5,557 nt of DNA from Chloroflexota bacterium (GTDB taxonomy: Bacteria > Chloroflexota > Chloroflexia > Thermomicrobiales > UBA6265): contig JAEVYR010000532.1 in the NCBI GenBank assembly GCA_023392645.1, positions 1 through 5,557 of the forward strand, given 5' to 3'. The translations under genes were made by a program, and so were the position numbers. Each line of letters begins with the position of its first letter. Within the stretch, counting starts at the first letter, position 1. The notes under the pieces were generated by a model. It did no database searches, was not told where the DNA came from, and saw only the letters and a list, made by a program, of their open reading frames with translations. Positions 1-5,557 of the stretch are shown piece after piece.

Positions 1-927
1 CAGCGGCACGTGGGTGCTGTGCTCGTAGCGGCTCTGCTTGCCCAGCAGGCCGTGCTGCCCCAGGCCGATGCCGTGGTCGGCGCTGTAGACGACGACGGTG
101 TCGTCGTTCAGGCCCCGCGCCTCCAGCGCCGCGAGGATATCCCCGATGCGGGCGTCCATGTGGTTGACCATGCCGTAGTAGTCGGCGATGTGCTGGCGGA
201 TCGCCTCCGGCTCGCGCGGCCAGGTCTCGAGGTTCTCGTCGCGGTTGTCCATGTCGCCGTTGTCGAAGGGATGGACCGGCAGCAGGTTCGGCGGCAACGA
301 CACCGTCGCCGGATCGACCCGCCACTCCTCGGGCGGGGTGCGTGGGTCGTGCGGGGCGGTGAAGGCGACATAGAGCAGGAACGGCCGGTCGCCGTCCTGC
401 CCCTCGATGAAGCGGATCGCCGCGTCGGCGAAGAGATCGGTGCTGAACCCCTCGGCCGTCTCGATCGCGTCGTCGGGGTAGGCGCCGGAGGCGTCGAAGG
501 CGCGCACCGGCACCGCGTCGTGGTCGCTCATCCCACCGAACATCAACTGGTCACCGCTGTCGAACGACCGCGCGAACGCGGCGGCGTCGTTGTGCCACTT
601 TCCGACGGCGTGGGTGCGGTAGCCTGCCTCGCGCAGCAGCTCGGGGAAGGTCGGCATGCCCTCGGGAATGGCGTAGGTGGCCGGATACCGGCGGCCGGTG
701 GGCTCGGCGCTGGAGGCGAAGATATTGCGGCCGGTCATCAGGGTGGCGCGGCTGGGCACGCAGATCGCCCCCTGCATGCCGCCCTGGCAGTGGGCGCCGT
801 CGAAGATCGTCCCGCGCTGGCCGAGCGCGTCCAGGTTCGGGGTCGCCACCTCGCTGTTGCCGTGGATGCCGATCGACTCGTAGCGGTGGTCGTCGGCGAA
901 GAGCACCACGTAATTTGGTCGGGTCAT
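1..927 (-). CDS. Formylglycine-dependent sulfatase (S1 family), C-terminus cut by window edge
   Basis: Hydrolyses a sulfate ester; the substrate cannot be read from sequence. The 309 visible residues form most of an alkaline-phosphatase-fold sulfatase catalytic domain. Metal ligands D12 and D13 lie in LFADDHR. C56 sits in CVPSRATLMTGR, an exact match to the C-x-P-S-R-x4-T-G formylglycine signature, with R60 in place. K110 and H112 lie in GKWH, H193 in APHDP, D284 and H285 in SADHG, and K297 in GKQSRYEHS. These match the known arylsulfatase active-site set. Family members are usually about 450-550 residues, so the C-terminal subdomain is missing. There is no hydrophobic N-terminal segment: the first beta strand begins at residue 5, so the enzyme looks cytoplasmic. 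The ATG at 927 is preceded by AAAGGA (938-943) with 10 bases of spacing, and an in-frame stop lies at 949-951. It is the last gene seen in the importer operon. Phosphonate monoester hydrolase or choline sulfatase relatives share the fold and cannot be fully excluded. Confidence 0.93.
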   Translation of the reverse strand, partial: MTRPNYVVLFADDHRYESIGIHGNSEVATPNLDALGQRGTIFDGAHCQGGMQGAICVPSRATLMTGRNIFASSAEPTGRRYPATYAIPEGMPTFPELLREAGYRTHAVGKWHNDAAAFARSFDSGDQLMFGGMSDHDAVPVRAFDASGAYPDDAIETAEGFSTDLFADAAIRFIEGQDGDRPFLLYVAFTAPHDPRTPPEEWRVDPATVSLPPNLLPVHPFDNGDMDNRDENLETWPREPEAIRQHIADYYGMVNHMDARIGDILAALEARGLNDDTVVVYSADHGIGLGQHGLLGKQSRYEHSTHVPL

Positions 928-975
928 GGTCGGATGGTCCTTTGGATTTCATGCGCAAGGCGGCGCGCTGTCATC

Positions 976-1008
976 GTGCGGGAGGGGCTCGTCCCCTCCT
1001 TGCCGCAC
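976..1008 (-). other. Hairpin between permease and sulfatase genes
   Basis: A perfect 7-bp stem (GGAGGGG 981-987 with CCCCTCC 993-999, 5-base loop) is extended by GTGCG (976-980) pairing with CGCAC (1004-1008) across a 4-base bulge. It sits in the 134-base gap after the MalG-type stop and before the sulfatase. No run of T follows on either strand, so it does not look like a standard intrinsic terminator. It could be an mRNA-stabilising or processing hairpin, or a partial attenuator that lowers sulfatase expression relative to the importer. The stem is seen in the sequence; its role is inferred. Confidence 0.5.
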
Positions 1009-1061
1009 ATCGGGCGGCGGCGTTTGCCGCTACGGGAAGACGCCGGTCGCCCGGTATGGGC

Positions 1062-1943
1062 TCACTGCTTCACCGCGCCCGCCGCCAGGTCGGACACCAG
1101 CTTCTTCTGGATGATCATGAACAGCACCAGCGTCGGCAGCGTGGCGATCACCGAGGCGCTCATCACCAGGTTCCAGTGGGCAGTGTACTCACCGAAGAAG
1201 CTCGCCAGCCCGACCGGCACCGTCTTGCGGCTGTCGTCGGTCATGAACGTCAGCGCGAACAGGAATTCGTCCCACATCGACACGAACGAGTAGACGCCGA
1301 CCGTCACCAGCCCCGGCCACGCCACCGGCAGGATGATTCGGAAGATCACGCCGAGCGTGGTGGTGCCGTCGATCACGGCGGCCTCGTCGAGCTCCTTTGG
1401 GATGGTGTCGAGATACCCGAGCAGCATGTAGATGGAAAACGGCATCGAGATCGCGACGTACGAGATGATCAGCCCGATGAAGCTGTTGGTAAGGCCGAGG
1501 CGGAAGAAGATCGCGTAGATCGGCGTGATCAGGATCACGAACGGGAAGAGCTGCGTGGCGATCACGAGAATGAGCAGGGTCGACCGCCAGCGGAACCGGC
1601 GGTGCCGCGAGAAGCCGTAGGCCGCCAGCAGCGCGACGACCATGCTGATCGCCGCCGCCACCACGCAGACGATGATGCTGTTGCGGATATAGGTCGGGAA
1701 GGTCGAGTCCTCGAGCAGCGACCGGTAGCTGTCGAGCGTGAGCTTCTCGGAGAGCAGGTTGAAGCTGTCCGAGAACAGCGCGGAATCGGGTCGGACCGAG
1801 GTCAGCACCACCCAGATGATCGGGAAGGCGAGGATCAGCAGGATGCCGAGCCCGAGCGTGGCCGTGAGCAGGTCGCGCACGAAGCGCCAGCTGGCGGCGC
1901 GGGTCCTGGGAGAGGTGGCGCGGTTCGCCGGTGTGGTGCTCAT
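1062..1943 (-). CDS. ABC sugar importer permease, MalG type (CUT1)
   Basis: Second inner-membrane permease of a carbohydrate ABC importer. The 293-residue length is typical for MalG/UgpE-like proteins. About six hydrophobic segments are visible, roughly at residues 25-49, 86-110, 121-145, 153-177, 208-230 and 259-279. The cytoplasmic coupling loop is clear: EAAVIDG at 187-193, nine residues, then I-I-L-P ending at 206, which matches EAA-x3-G-x9-I-x-L-P. This loop docks on the ATPase subunit. The very short C-terminal tail (KKLVSDLAAGAVKQ) is typical of this subfamily. The ATG at 1943 overlaps the upstream permease stop as ATGA (1940-1943), implying translational coupling; GGGAG lies 8 bases before it inside the upstream gene. 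The substrate cannot be deduced from the permease. Annotation as a CUT1 permease is secure; glycerol-phosphate or multiple-sugar subtype is not. Confidence 0.95.
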   Translation of the reverse strand: MSTTPANRATSPRTRAASWRFVRDLLTATLGLGILLILAFPIIWVVLTSVRPDSALFSDSFNLLSEKLTLDSYRSLLEDSTFPTYIRNSIIVCVVAAAISMVVALLAAYGFSRHRRFRWRSTLLILVIATQLFPFVILITPIYAIFFRLGLTNSFIGLIISYVAISMPFSIYMLLGYLDTIPKELDEAAVIDGTTTLGVIFRIILPVAWPGLVTVGVYSFVSMWDEFLFALTFMTDDSRKTVPVGLASFFGEYTAHWNLVMSASVIATLPTLVLFMIIQKKLVSDLAAGAVKQ

Positions 1944-2896
1944 CGCTCACGCTCCCGGAACACGAGGAAGAAGTAGACGATCGCGAAGAGCAGCATGATG
2001 ACGCTCATGAAGACACCGATCGCCGCCGCCATGCCGAACCGGTAGTCGATGAAGGCGGCACTGTAGACCCGCGTGGCGAGCACCTGCGTGTAGTCGCCGG
2101 GACCGCCGCGGGTGGTGAGCCAGACGTAGACGAAATTGTTGAAGGTCCAGATCGTGGTCAGCAGCGCCACCACCGCGGTCACCGGCCTCAGCAGCGGCAG
2201 CGTGACCGAGCGCAGCACGCGCAGCTCCGACGCGCCGTCGACCCGGGCCGCCTCCTTCAGGTCGTTCGGGATCGACTGCAGGCCGGCGAGGAAGGCGATC
2301 ACCACGAACGGCAGCTCCCGCCAGACGAGGATCAGGTCGACCGCCGGCCACACCGTCGAGGTCTTCGCCAGGAACGCCTGGCGCTGGTCGATCACGCCCA
2401 GGTTCATCAGGAGCTGGTTGACGACGCCGAATCTCGGCTCCAGCAGCCAGCTCCAGGCGGCGACGGCGACCACCTGCGGCGTCTCCCACGGCAACAGCAG
2501 CAGCGAGCGGGTGACCCCGGTCAGGTGCCACCGCTTGAAAACGGAGGCGTTGAGCAGCAGCGCCAGCGCCAGTCCGAGCACCAGGCGCGTGACGACCGTG
2601 ACGGCGGTGAGCCAGAACGCCGTGTTCCAGAGCGCGTGGTAGATCCGCGAATCGCGCAGTATCTCCCGGAAGTTGGCGAGGCCGACCCACGTGCCGCCCT
2701 CACCGAGCTCGAACAGGCTGACGCGCTGGAAGCTCAGCGCGATGTTGTAGATGGCCGGCGCGGCGAAGAAGAGGCCGAGCACGGCCATCGCCGGGAAGAC
2801 CAGCGCGTAGGGTTTCAGGCGCCCGGACCGTCGCGCGCCGAAGCGTCCCGACGCGACGGTCGCGGGCGGTTCCGTTCCGGCGGCGACGTGCGACAT
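1940..2896 (-). CDS. ABC sugar importer permease, MalF type (CUT1)
   Basis: First inner-membrane permease of the importer, expected to pair with the MalG-type protein encoded next. It has 318 residues, a polar arginine-rich N-terminal tail (about 1-28) and about six hydrophobic segments near residues 31-53, 92-117, 128-151, 183-206, 238-260 and 286-312. The coupling loop EAARVDG at 215-221 is followed by nine residues and V-T-L-P ending at 234, fitting the EAA motif. The stretch FNNFVYVWLTTRGGPG (252-267) is a hallmark of sugar permeases of this subfamily. It lacks the large periplasmic insertion of enterobacterial MalF and so resembles UgpA, LacF or MsmF in size. The ATG at 2896 follows the binding-protein stop by 3 bases, and its AGGAGG (2905-2910, 8-base spacing) lies within that gene, so translation of the two is probably coupled. 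Confidence 0.95.
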   Translation of the reverse strand: MSHVAAGTEPPATVASGRFGARRSGRLKPYALVFPAMAVLGLFFAAPAIYNIALSFQRVSLFELGEGGTWVGLANFREILRDSRIYHALWNTAFWLTAVTVVTRLVLGLALALLLNASVFKRWHLTGVTRSLLLLPWETPQVVAVAAWSWLLEPRFGVVNQLLMNLGVIDQRQAFLAKTSTVWPAVDLILVWRELPFVVIAFLAGLQSIPNDLKEAARVDGASELRVLRSVTLPLLRPVTAVVALLTTIWTFNNFVYVWLTTRGGPGDYTQVLATRVYSAAFIDYRFGMAAAIGVFMSVIMLLFAIVYFFLVFRERER

Positions 2897-2899
2897 CGG

Positions 2900-4210
2900 T
2901 TAGCCCTCCTCGCCGCGCGCGATCAGGCTGGCAAGCTCGTCGACAAGGGCGCCGGCGGCGTCCGCGCTCGCCTGCTGGCCGGAGAACACCGCGCCGAACG
3001 AGCGGTTGACCGCTTCCTGGAGGCTCGGCTCCGGCTCCGGCGAGGAGATGTACTGCTCGAAGGTGATCGCCTGCGGCAGCATCTCGGCGTAGGCTTCCTC
3101 GCCCTCGGGCACCTCCACCGATTCGAGAATCGACTTGCGGGCCGGGTATTGGTCGTAGGTTTCGAAGGTCTCGGCGCTGATCAGGTGCTCGACCACCTGC
3201 CACGCTTCGTCCGGGTGTTCGGTGCTCGGGTTGATGCCGAGCATGCGCCCGCCGAGGTGGGAGATGCGCGTCTCGCTGCCGCTCGGTATCAGCGCGGTCG
3301 CGAGCGGCGACTCCGACTCCGCCTGCGCGGCGCGGAAGGTGGCCGGCGGGAAGAAGCTCATCGCGGCGTCACCGCGACCAAGCCCGCCGACGATCTGGGG
3401 GTCGCCAGGGGTGCTGACGGCGATCAGCGATTCCGGCGTGATGCTCCGCTCGAAGAATGCGTTGAAGTAGTCGAGCGCCCCGGTGAGGTCCTCGGCGGTG
3501 ACGCCTGGCGCCCACGCGCCGGTGTCGTCCTGCTCGACCAGGGTGGTGCCGTTGCTCCAGAGGTAGTAGTTGACGAGGAACCAGGTCCAGCCCTCGGGAC
3601 CGGCCGGGAACGCGAACCCGAACTGGTCGGACCCGTCGCTGAGCGACTCGGCAACGTCGCGGAACGCCTCCCAGGTGCCCGGATCCCAGACCTCGCCGGC
3701 GGGCAGCTGCACGCCGGCGGCGTCGAGCAGGTCGGGCCGGTACGCGATCACGAAGGTGTCGGCGGTCCAGGGGATGCCGTAGGTCTTGCCGTCGAGCTGG
3801 CCGAGCTCGAGCGCGAGGAAGTCGTCGGGCGCGATGTCGCTGCCCGAGATGTGGCTGTCGAGCTCCAGCAGCAGGCCGGTGCTGGCGAGATCCTGCGGCC
3901 AGACGAAGGCGAGCTGCTGCACGTCCGGTCCGCCGCCGGCCTGGACCTCGCGGACCCACTGTGCCTGCGCGTCGGCCCAGGCGATGTTCTCCAGCTTCAC
4001 CTTGACGCCGGCGTCGCTGGCATTCAGTTTGTCGATCGCCTCCTCGAGTCCGCCGATCTCGACGGGCGGGTCGTTCTGCCGGAAGGCGACCTCGACCGCG
4101 TCCTGCGCCAGGATGGCGCGCGGGTTGCCGGTCAGCAGCGGCACGGCGGCCAGTCCGGCGGCGCCCAGCAGGCTTCGGCGATGCAGCGTCGTCGCTCGTG
4201 ATCGTGTCAT
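2900..4210 (-). CDS. Extracellular sugar-binding protein of ABC importer, Tat-type signal
   Basis: Captures the substrate outside the membrane and delivers it to the two permeases. The 436-residue length and overall pattern fit family 1 extracellular solute-binding proteins: a mixed N-lobe, YGIPWTADTFVIAYRPDLLDAAG about residues 133-155, a W/Y-rich centre (GWTWFLVNYYLWSNG) and GGRMLGINPSTEHPDEAWQ in the C-lobe. The N-terminus has twin arginines (HRRSLLG, residues 10-16), a hydrophobic alanine/leucine stretch and a probable cut after ILA at residue 35. There is no lipobox cysteine, and I see no cysteine anywhere in the protein. I chose the ATG at 4210 because AAGGGA (4220-4225) lies 9 bases upstream; the in-frame ATG at 4252 would add 14 residues without a good ribosome binding site. 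It follows the repressor by 56 bases and leads straight into the MalF-type permease. The ligand is unknown; linkage to a sulfatase suggests a sulfated sugar. Confidence 0.94.
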   Translation of the reverse strand: MTRSRATTLHRRSLLGAAGLAAVPLLTGNPRAILAQDAVEVAFRQNDPPVEIGGLEEAIDKLNASDAGVKVKLENIAWADAQAQWVREVQAGGGPDVQQLAFVWPQDLASTGLLLELDSHISGSDIAPDDFLALELGQLDGKTYGIPWTADTFVIAYRPDLLDAAGVQLPAGEVWDPGTWEAFRDVAESLSDGSDQFGFAFPAGPEGWTWFLVNYYLWSNGTTLVEQDDTGAWAPGVTAEDLTGALDYFNAFFERSITPESLIAVSTPGDPQIVGGLGRGDAAMSFFPPATFRAAQAESESPLATALIPSGSETRISHLGGRMLGINPSTEHPDEAWQVVEHLISAETFETYDQYPARKSILESVEVPEGEEAYAEMLPQAITFEQYISSPEPEPSLQEAVNRSFGAVFSGQQASADAAGALVDELASLIARGEEG

Positions 4211-4219
4211 GATGATCGT

Positions 4220-4227
4220 TCCCTTCT
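4220..4227 (-). promoter_or_regulatory. Ribosome binding site deciding the binding-protein start
   Basis: Read on the minus strand this is AGAAGGGA, with the AAGGGA core ending 9 bases before the ATG at 4210. It supports that ATG over the in-frame ATG at 4252. The remaining bases of the 56-base gap (4211-4266) show no convincing -35/-10 pair and no terminator, so the binding-protein gene is probably cotranscribed with the repressor gene or started from within it. Confidence 0.7.
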
Positions 4228-4266
4228 GGTTGGATTCGATGCCGGTGAACACGGGTGGGGGTGGCG

Positions 4267-5325
4267 TCAGCTCCTTTCGATCGCCGACGGCGGCGCCGTG
4301 GACGCACGGATTTCCAGGCGTGTCGGCAGCGTGACGTGCCGACCGGGGGGTGCTGTCGTGGTGGGTGCCAGCTCCGCGAGGAGCAGGTCGAGGGCGCGCT
4401 CGGCGACGTCGTGCAGTGGCTGCGCGACGCTCGTGAGCGGCGGGTAGAGATAGGCGGCGAGCGTGTCGTCGTAGCTGATCACGCTGATCGCGTCCGGGAC
4501 ATGGATGTTCGCCTGGTACAGCGCGCGCATCACGCCGAGCGCGAGGTTGTCGCCGGCCGCGACGATGGCCGTCGGTGGCGAGGCGAGTCGCAGCAGCGCC
4601 TCGGTCAGCTCGCGCCCGATCGAGATGGTGGAGGTTGGCTGGAGCTGGATGTACCCGTCCGGCGACCGGATCGCGTGGCTTGCGATCGCGTCCTGAAATA
4701 CGTGCAGGCGACTGTTGAGGGTGGGATGGGGCGACGAGCTGCCGATGTAGGCAATCTGCCGGTGGCCGAGCGCGACCAGATGGTCCACGGCGGCGGTGAC
4801 GCCCTGGGACGCGCTGACGGTGACGGTGGGGGTCTCGACATCGAGCCGGGGTCGCATCAACTGGACAATCGGCAGCCCGGCGTCGTGGACAGCCCGGACG
4901 GCATCGGTCGTGGCGGGCGAGTCGAAGATCACGCCGTCGACGCGATGGGTGCGGAGGGCCTGTGCCAGCGCCGCGCCGGATTCGCGCTGCGACGGCTCGA
5001 ACCCGGTCTCCACGACGTAGTAGCCGCGGCGGGCGGCGGCGCGGGCGATCTCGATGTGCAGGATGTAGGGCACGGACTCGTCGAAGAGGCCATGCGGGGT
5101 CGAGCGGCCCACGAAGCCGATGATATTGCTGCGTTGCTGGCGGAGCGCCTGGGCGATCGGGTGGGGCGAGTACCCGAGCTCGGCGGCGACGGCGAGCACC
5201 CGCTGGCGGGTGGCGTCGGAGACGCGGATGGTGCCCTCATGGCCGCTGAGCACGGCCGAGACCGCGCTGCGAGACACGCCGGCGCGGCGGGCGACATCGT
5301 GTGCGGTTGGTGCGCGGCGTGTCAC
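4267..5325 (-). CDS. LacI-family transcriptional repressor
   Basis: DNA-binding regulator, most likely ligand-released, controlling the sugar importer that follows it. The 352 residues show the full family plan. A helix-turn-helix lies at about residues 7-28 (TAHDVARRAGVSRSAVSAVLSG). The rest of the headpiece runs to GYSPHPIAQALRQQRS (51-66), which covers the minor-groove hinge helix (canonical Y-x-P-N-x-x-A-R; here SPHPIAQAL). A periplasmic-binding-protein-like effector domain starts at about residue 68 (NIIGFVGRS). Within it are HLVALGHRQIAYIG (182-195), AAGDNLALGVMRAL (256-269), SVISYDD (281-287) and LPTRLEIRAS (333-342). The start is GTG at 5325: an in-frame stop lies at 5359-5361 and no other standard start codon lies between. 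GAGG sits about 10 bases upstream. A LacI-type operator lies 31 bases before the start, so self-repression is likely. The effector sugar cannot be read from the sequence. Confidence 0.96.
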   Translation of the reverse strand: MTRRAPTAHDVARRAGVSRSAVSAVLSGHEGTIRVSDATRQRVLAVAAELGYSPHPIAQALRQQRSNIIGFVGRSTPHGLFDESVPYILHIEIARAAARRGYYVVETGFEPSQRESGAALAQALRTHRVDGVIFDSPATTDAVRAVHDAGLPIVQLMRPRLDVETPTVTVSASQGVTAAVDHLVALGHRQIAYIGSSSPHPTLNSRLHVFQDAIASHAIRSPDGYIQLQPTSTISIGRELTEALLRLASPPTAIVAAGDNLALGVMRALYQANIHVPDAISVISYDDTLAAYLYPPLTSVAQPLHDVAERALDLLLAELAPTTTAPPGRHVTLPTRLEIRASTAPPSAIERS

Positions 5326-5355
5326 GGGTCGGCGGCCTCGGTGCGGGAAGGGCGA

Positions 5356-5373
5356 TGATCAAACGTGTTATCA
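5356..5373. promoter_or_regulatory. Probable LacI-family operator
   Basis: TGATCAAACGTGTTATCA is an 18-base imperfect palindrome centred on CpG (between 5364 and 5365), with 14 of 18 positions symmetric and perfect outer TGAT/ATCA arms. An even-length dyad with a central CG is the usual shape of LacI-family operators. It lies next to a LacI-family gene and overlaps the predicted -10 and start point of that gene's promoter, which fits repression of its own operon. Binding by this particular regulator is inferred. Confidence 0.72.
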
Positions 5374-5392
5374 GCGTATCAGGGACTGTCAA
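5365..5392 (-). promoter_or_regulatory. Leftward promoter for the repressor-importer operon
   Basis: On the minus strand a perfect TTGACA -35 box lies at 5387-5392. The best-spaced -10 is TAACAC (5365-5370, 16-base spacer), only three of six consensus matches; GATAAC (5367-5372) is a better match but only 14 bases away. Transcription would start near 5358 and give a leader of about 30 bases before the GTG at 5325. The -10 element lies inside the operator. Confidence 0.55.
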
Positions 5393-5394
5393 GG

Positions 5395-5429
5395 CCGTCG
5401 ATGGTGCGTGGCTCGGCAGGCATCGACGG
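5395..5429. repeat. 9-base inverted repeat with 17-base spacer
   Basis: CCGTCGATG (5395-5403) is the exact reverse complement of CATCGACGG (5421-5429). Arm centres are 26 bases apart, between two and three helical turns. It lies just upstream of the leftward -35 box, so the leftward transcript would not include it. It could bind a second dimeric regulator or form a hairpin in a rightward leader transcript. The match is exact; the role is unknown. Confidence 0.6.
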
Positions 5430-5444
5430 GGCATCCGTGATGGG

Positions 5445-5460
5445 CCTGACTGCCTGACTG
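5445..5460. repeat. Tandem 8-base direct repeat
   Basis: CCTGACTG occurs twice without a gap (5445-5452 and 5453-5460). Each copy contains CTGACT, four of six matches to a -35 box, but neither has a well-placed -10 downstream. It may be an activator half-site pair or a chance duplication. Confidence 0.45.
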
Positions 5461-5468
5461 CATGAAGG

Positions 5469-5482
5469 GCCGGATATCTGGC
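5469..5482. promoter_or_regulatory. GATATC-centred dyad upstream of the rightward gene
   Basis: GCCGGATATCTGGC is a 14-base palindrome with 12 symmetric positions. Its half-sites differ from the TGAT-type LacI operator at 5356, so a different protein would be expected to bind it. It sits about 70 bases before the rightward start codon, within plausible promoter range. The role is unproven. Confidence 0.35.
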
Positions 5483-5540
5483 ATGATACTGGCGGGGCTC
5501 AATGTGGCGCCGCGATGCTCGCGGCTCTGAATCGAATATC

Positions 5541-5546
5541 AGGAGG
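5541..5546 (+). promoter_or_regulatory. Shine-Dalgarno of the rightward gene
   Basis: A full AGGAGG lies 5 bases before the ATG at 5552. A complete anti-Shine-Dalgarno match this close to an ATG at the end of a non-coding divergent region argues strongly for a real start. Confidence 0.75.
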
Positions 5547-5551
5547 TACTC

Positions 5552-5557
5552 ATGACC
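5552..5557 (+). CDS. Start of a divergent gene (two codons only)
   Basis: Only ATG-ACC (Met-Thr) is inside the window, so the product cannot be identified. The consensus ribosome binding site at 5541-5546 and the divergent position opposite a LacI-family gene suggest a gene in the same regulatory unit, for example a catabolic enzyme or another part of the pathway. That guess rests on context alone. Confidence 0.6.

Larger units (their letters stand above)
5326..5551. promoter_or_regulatory. Divergent control region between the repressor and the rightward gene
   Basis: This 226-base gap is the longest non-coding stretch in the window and contains no gene I can support. It is visibly less GC-rich than the flanking genes in places. 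It holds, from left to right, the repressor leader, the LacI-type operator, the leftward promoter, a 9-base inverted repeat, a tandem 8-base repeat, a GATATC-centred dyad and the rightward ribosome binding site. The sequence TATCAG recurs at 5369-5374, 5377-5382 and 5537-5542. No clear rightward -35/-10 pair is visible; GATACT (5485-5490) is a possible -10 without a matching -35. Confidence 0.75.

Noticed and set aside
551..958. Minus-strand open frame starting just upstream of the sulfatase start
   Set aside because: It is in a different frame from the sulfatase and gives an arginine/proline-rich product without recognisable motifs, while the sulfatase frame over the same bases has the full active-site signature.
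1014..1030. Small GCGGC/GCCGC hairpin after the MalG-type gene
   Set aside because: Only 5 bp with no T-tract, in a sequence made mostly of G and C, so it is expected by chance.
1931..4201. A 756-codon open frame on the plus strand, and other long plus-strand frames at 10-1293, 915-1976 and 4255-5358
   Set aside because: They lie opposite well-recognised minus-strand genes. Their translations are rich in R, G, A, E, D and V with no domain pattern, as expected from reading the antisense of high-GC codons.
4211..4252. N-terminal extension of the binding protein from the ATG at 4252
   Set aside because: The 14 extra residues lengthen the region before the twin arginines, and there is no good ribosome binding site upstream, while the ATG at 4210 has AAGGGA at 9 bases.
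5479..5493. Sigma-54-like -24/-12 element (TGGCATGATACTGGC) upstream of the rightward gene
   Set aside because: GG and GC are correctly spaced, but the -12 part reads TGGC rather than TTGC and the -24 part ends in T rather than C. There is no sign of an enhancer-binding activator in the window. It is more likely chance; sigma-54 presence in the host genome would need to be shown first.

Overview
The window is a high-GC bacterial fragment. It carries one leftward gene block read on the minus strand and the first two codons of a divergent rightward gene at the right edge. From upstream to downstream the leftward block is: a LacI-family repressor (4267-5325), a periplasmic/extracellular sugar-binding protein with a twin-arginine (Tat) type signal (2900-4210), two sugar-importer permeases of the MalF type (1940-2896) and MalG type (1062-1943), and a formylglycine-type sulfatase (start at 927, C-terminus off the left edge). 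The set reads as a catabolic carbohydrate-uptake operon of the CUT1 kind. The third-position G/C bias, the Tat-type binding protein without a lipobox and the operon style would fit a Thermomicrobia-like Chloroflexota or another high-GC lineage. That placement is an inference, because the window has no phylogenetic marker.

Region 1-927 holds the N-terminal 309 residues of a sulfatase with all recognisable active-site residues and no signal peptide. Region 928-1061 is a 134-base gap with a strong hairpin (976-1008) but no T-tract. Region 1062-2896 holds the two permeases, joined by a 4-base ATGA overlap. The MalF-type gene starts 3 bases after the binding-protein stop and takes its ribosome binding site from inside that gene. 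Region 4211-4266 is a 56-base gap between the repressor and the binding protein, with a good ribosome binding site and no visible promoter. Region 5326-5551 is a 226-base divergent control region. It holds a consensus -35 box for leftward transcription, an 18-base LacI-type operator over the likely -10/start, a separate 9-base inverted repeat, a tandem 8-base repeat, a GATATC-centred dyad and a strong Shine-Dalgarno for the rightward gene.

Proposed working model: the repressor binds its operator, represses its own operon and perhaps the divergent gene, and is released by a sugar ligand. The binding protein and the two permeases import that sugar, powered by an ATPase encoded elsewhere. The sulfatase, apparently cytoplasmic, removes a sulfate ester from the imported compound. 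The sulfated-substrate idea rests on gene order and the missing signal peptide, not on direct evidence. I see no CRISPR array, RNA gene, insertion sequence or clearly novel system here. The points most worth checking are the sulfatase-importer pairing and the structured divergent control region.
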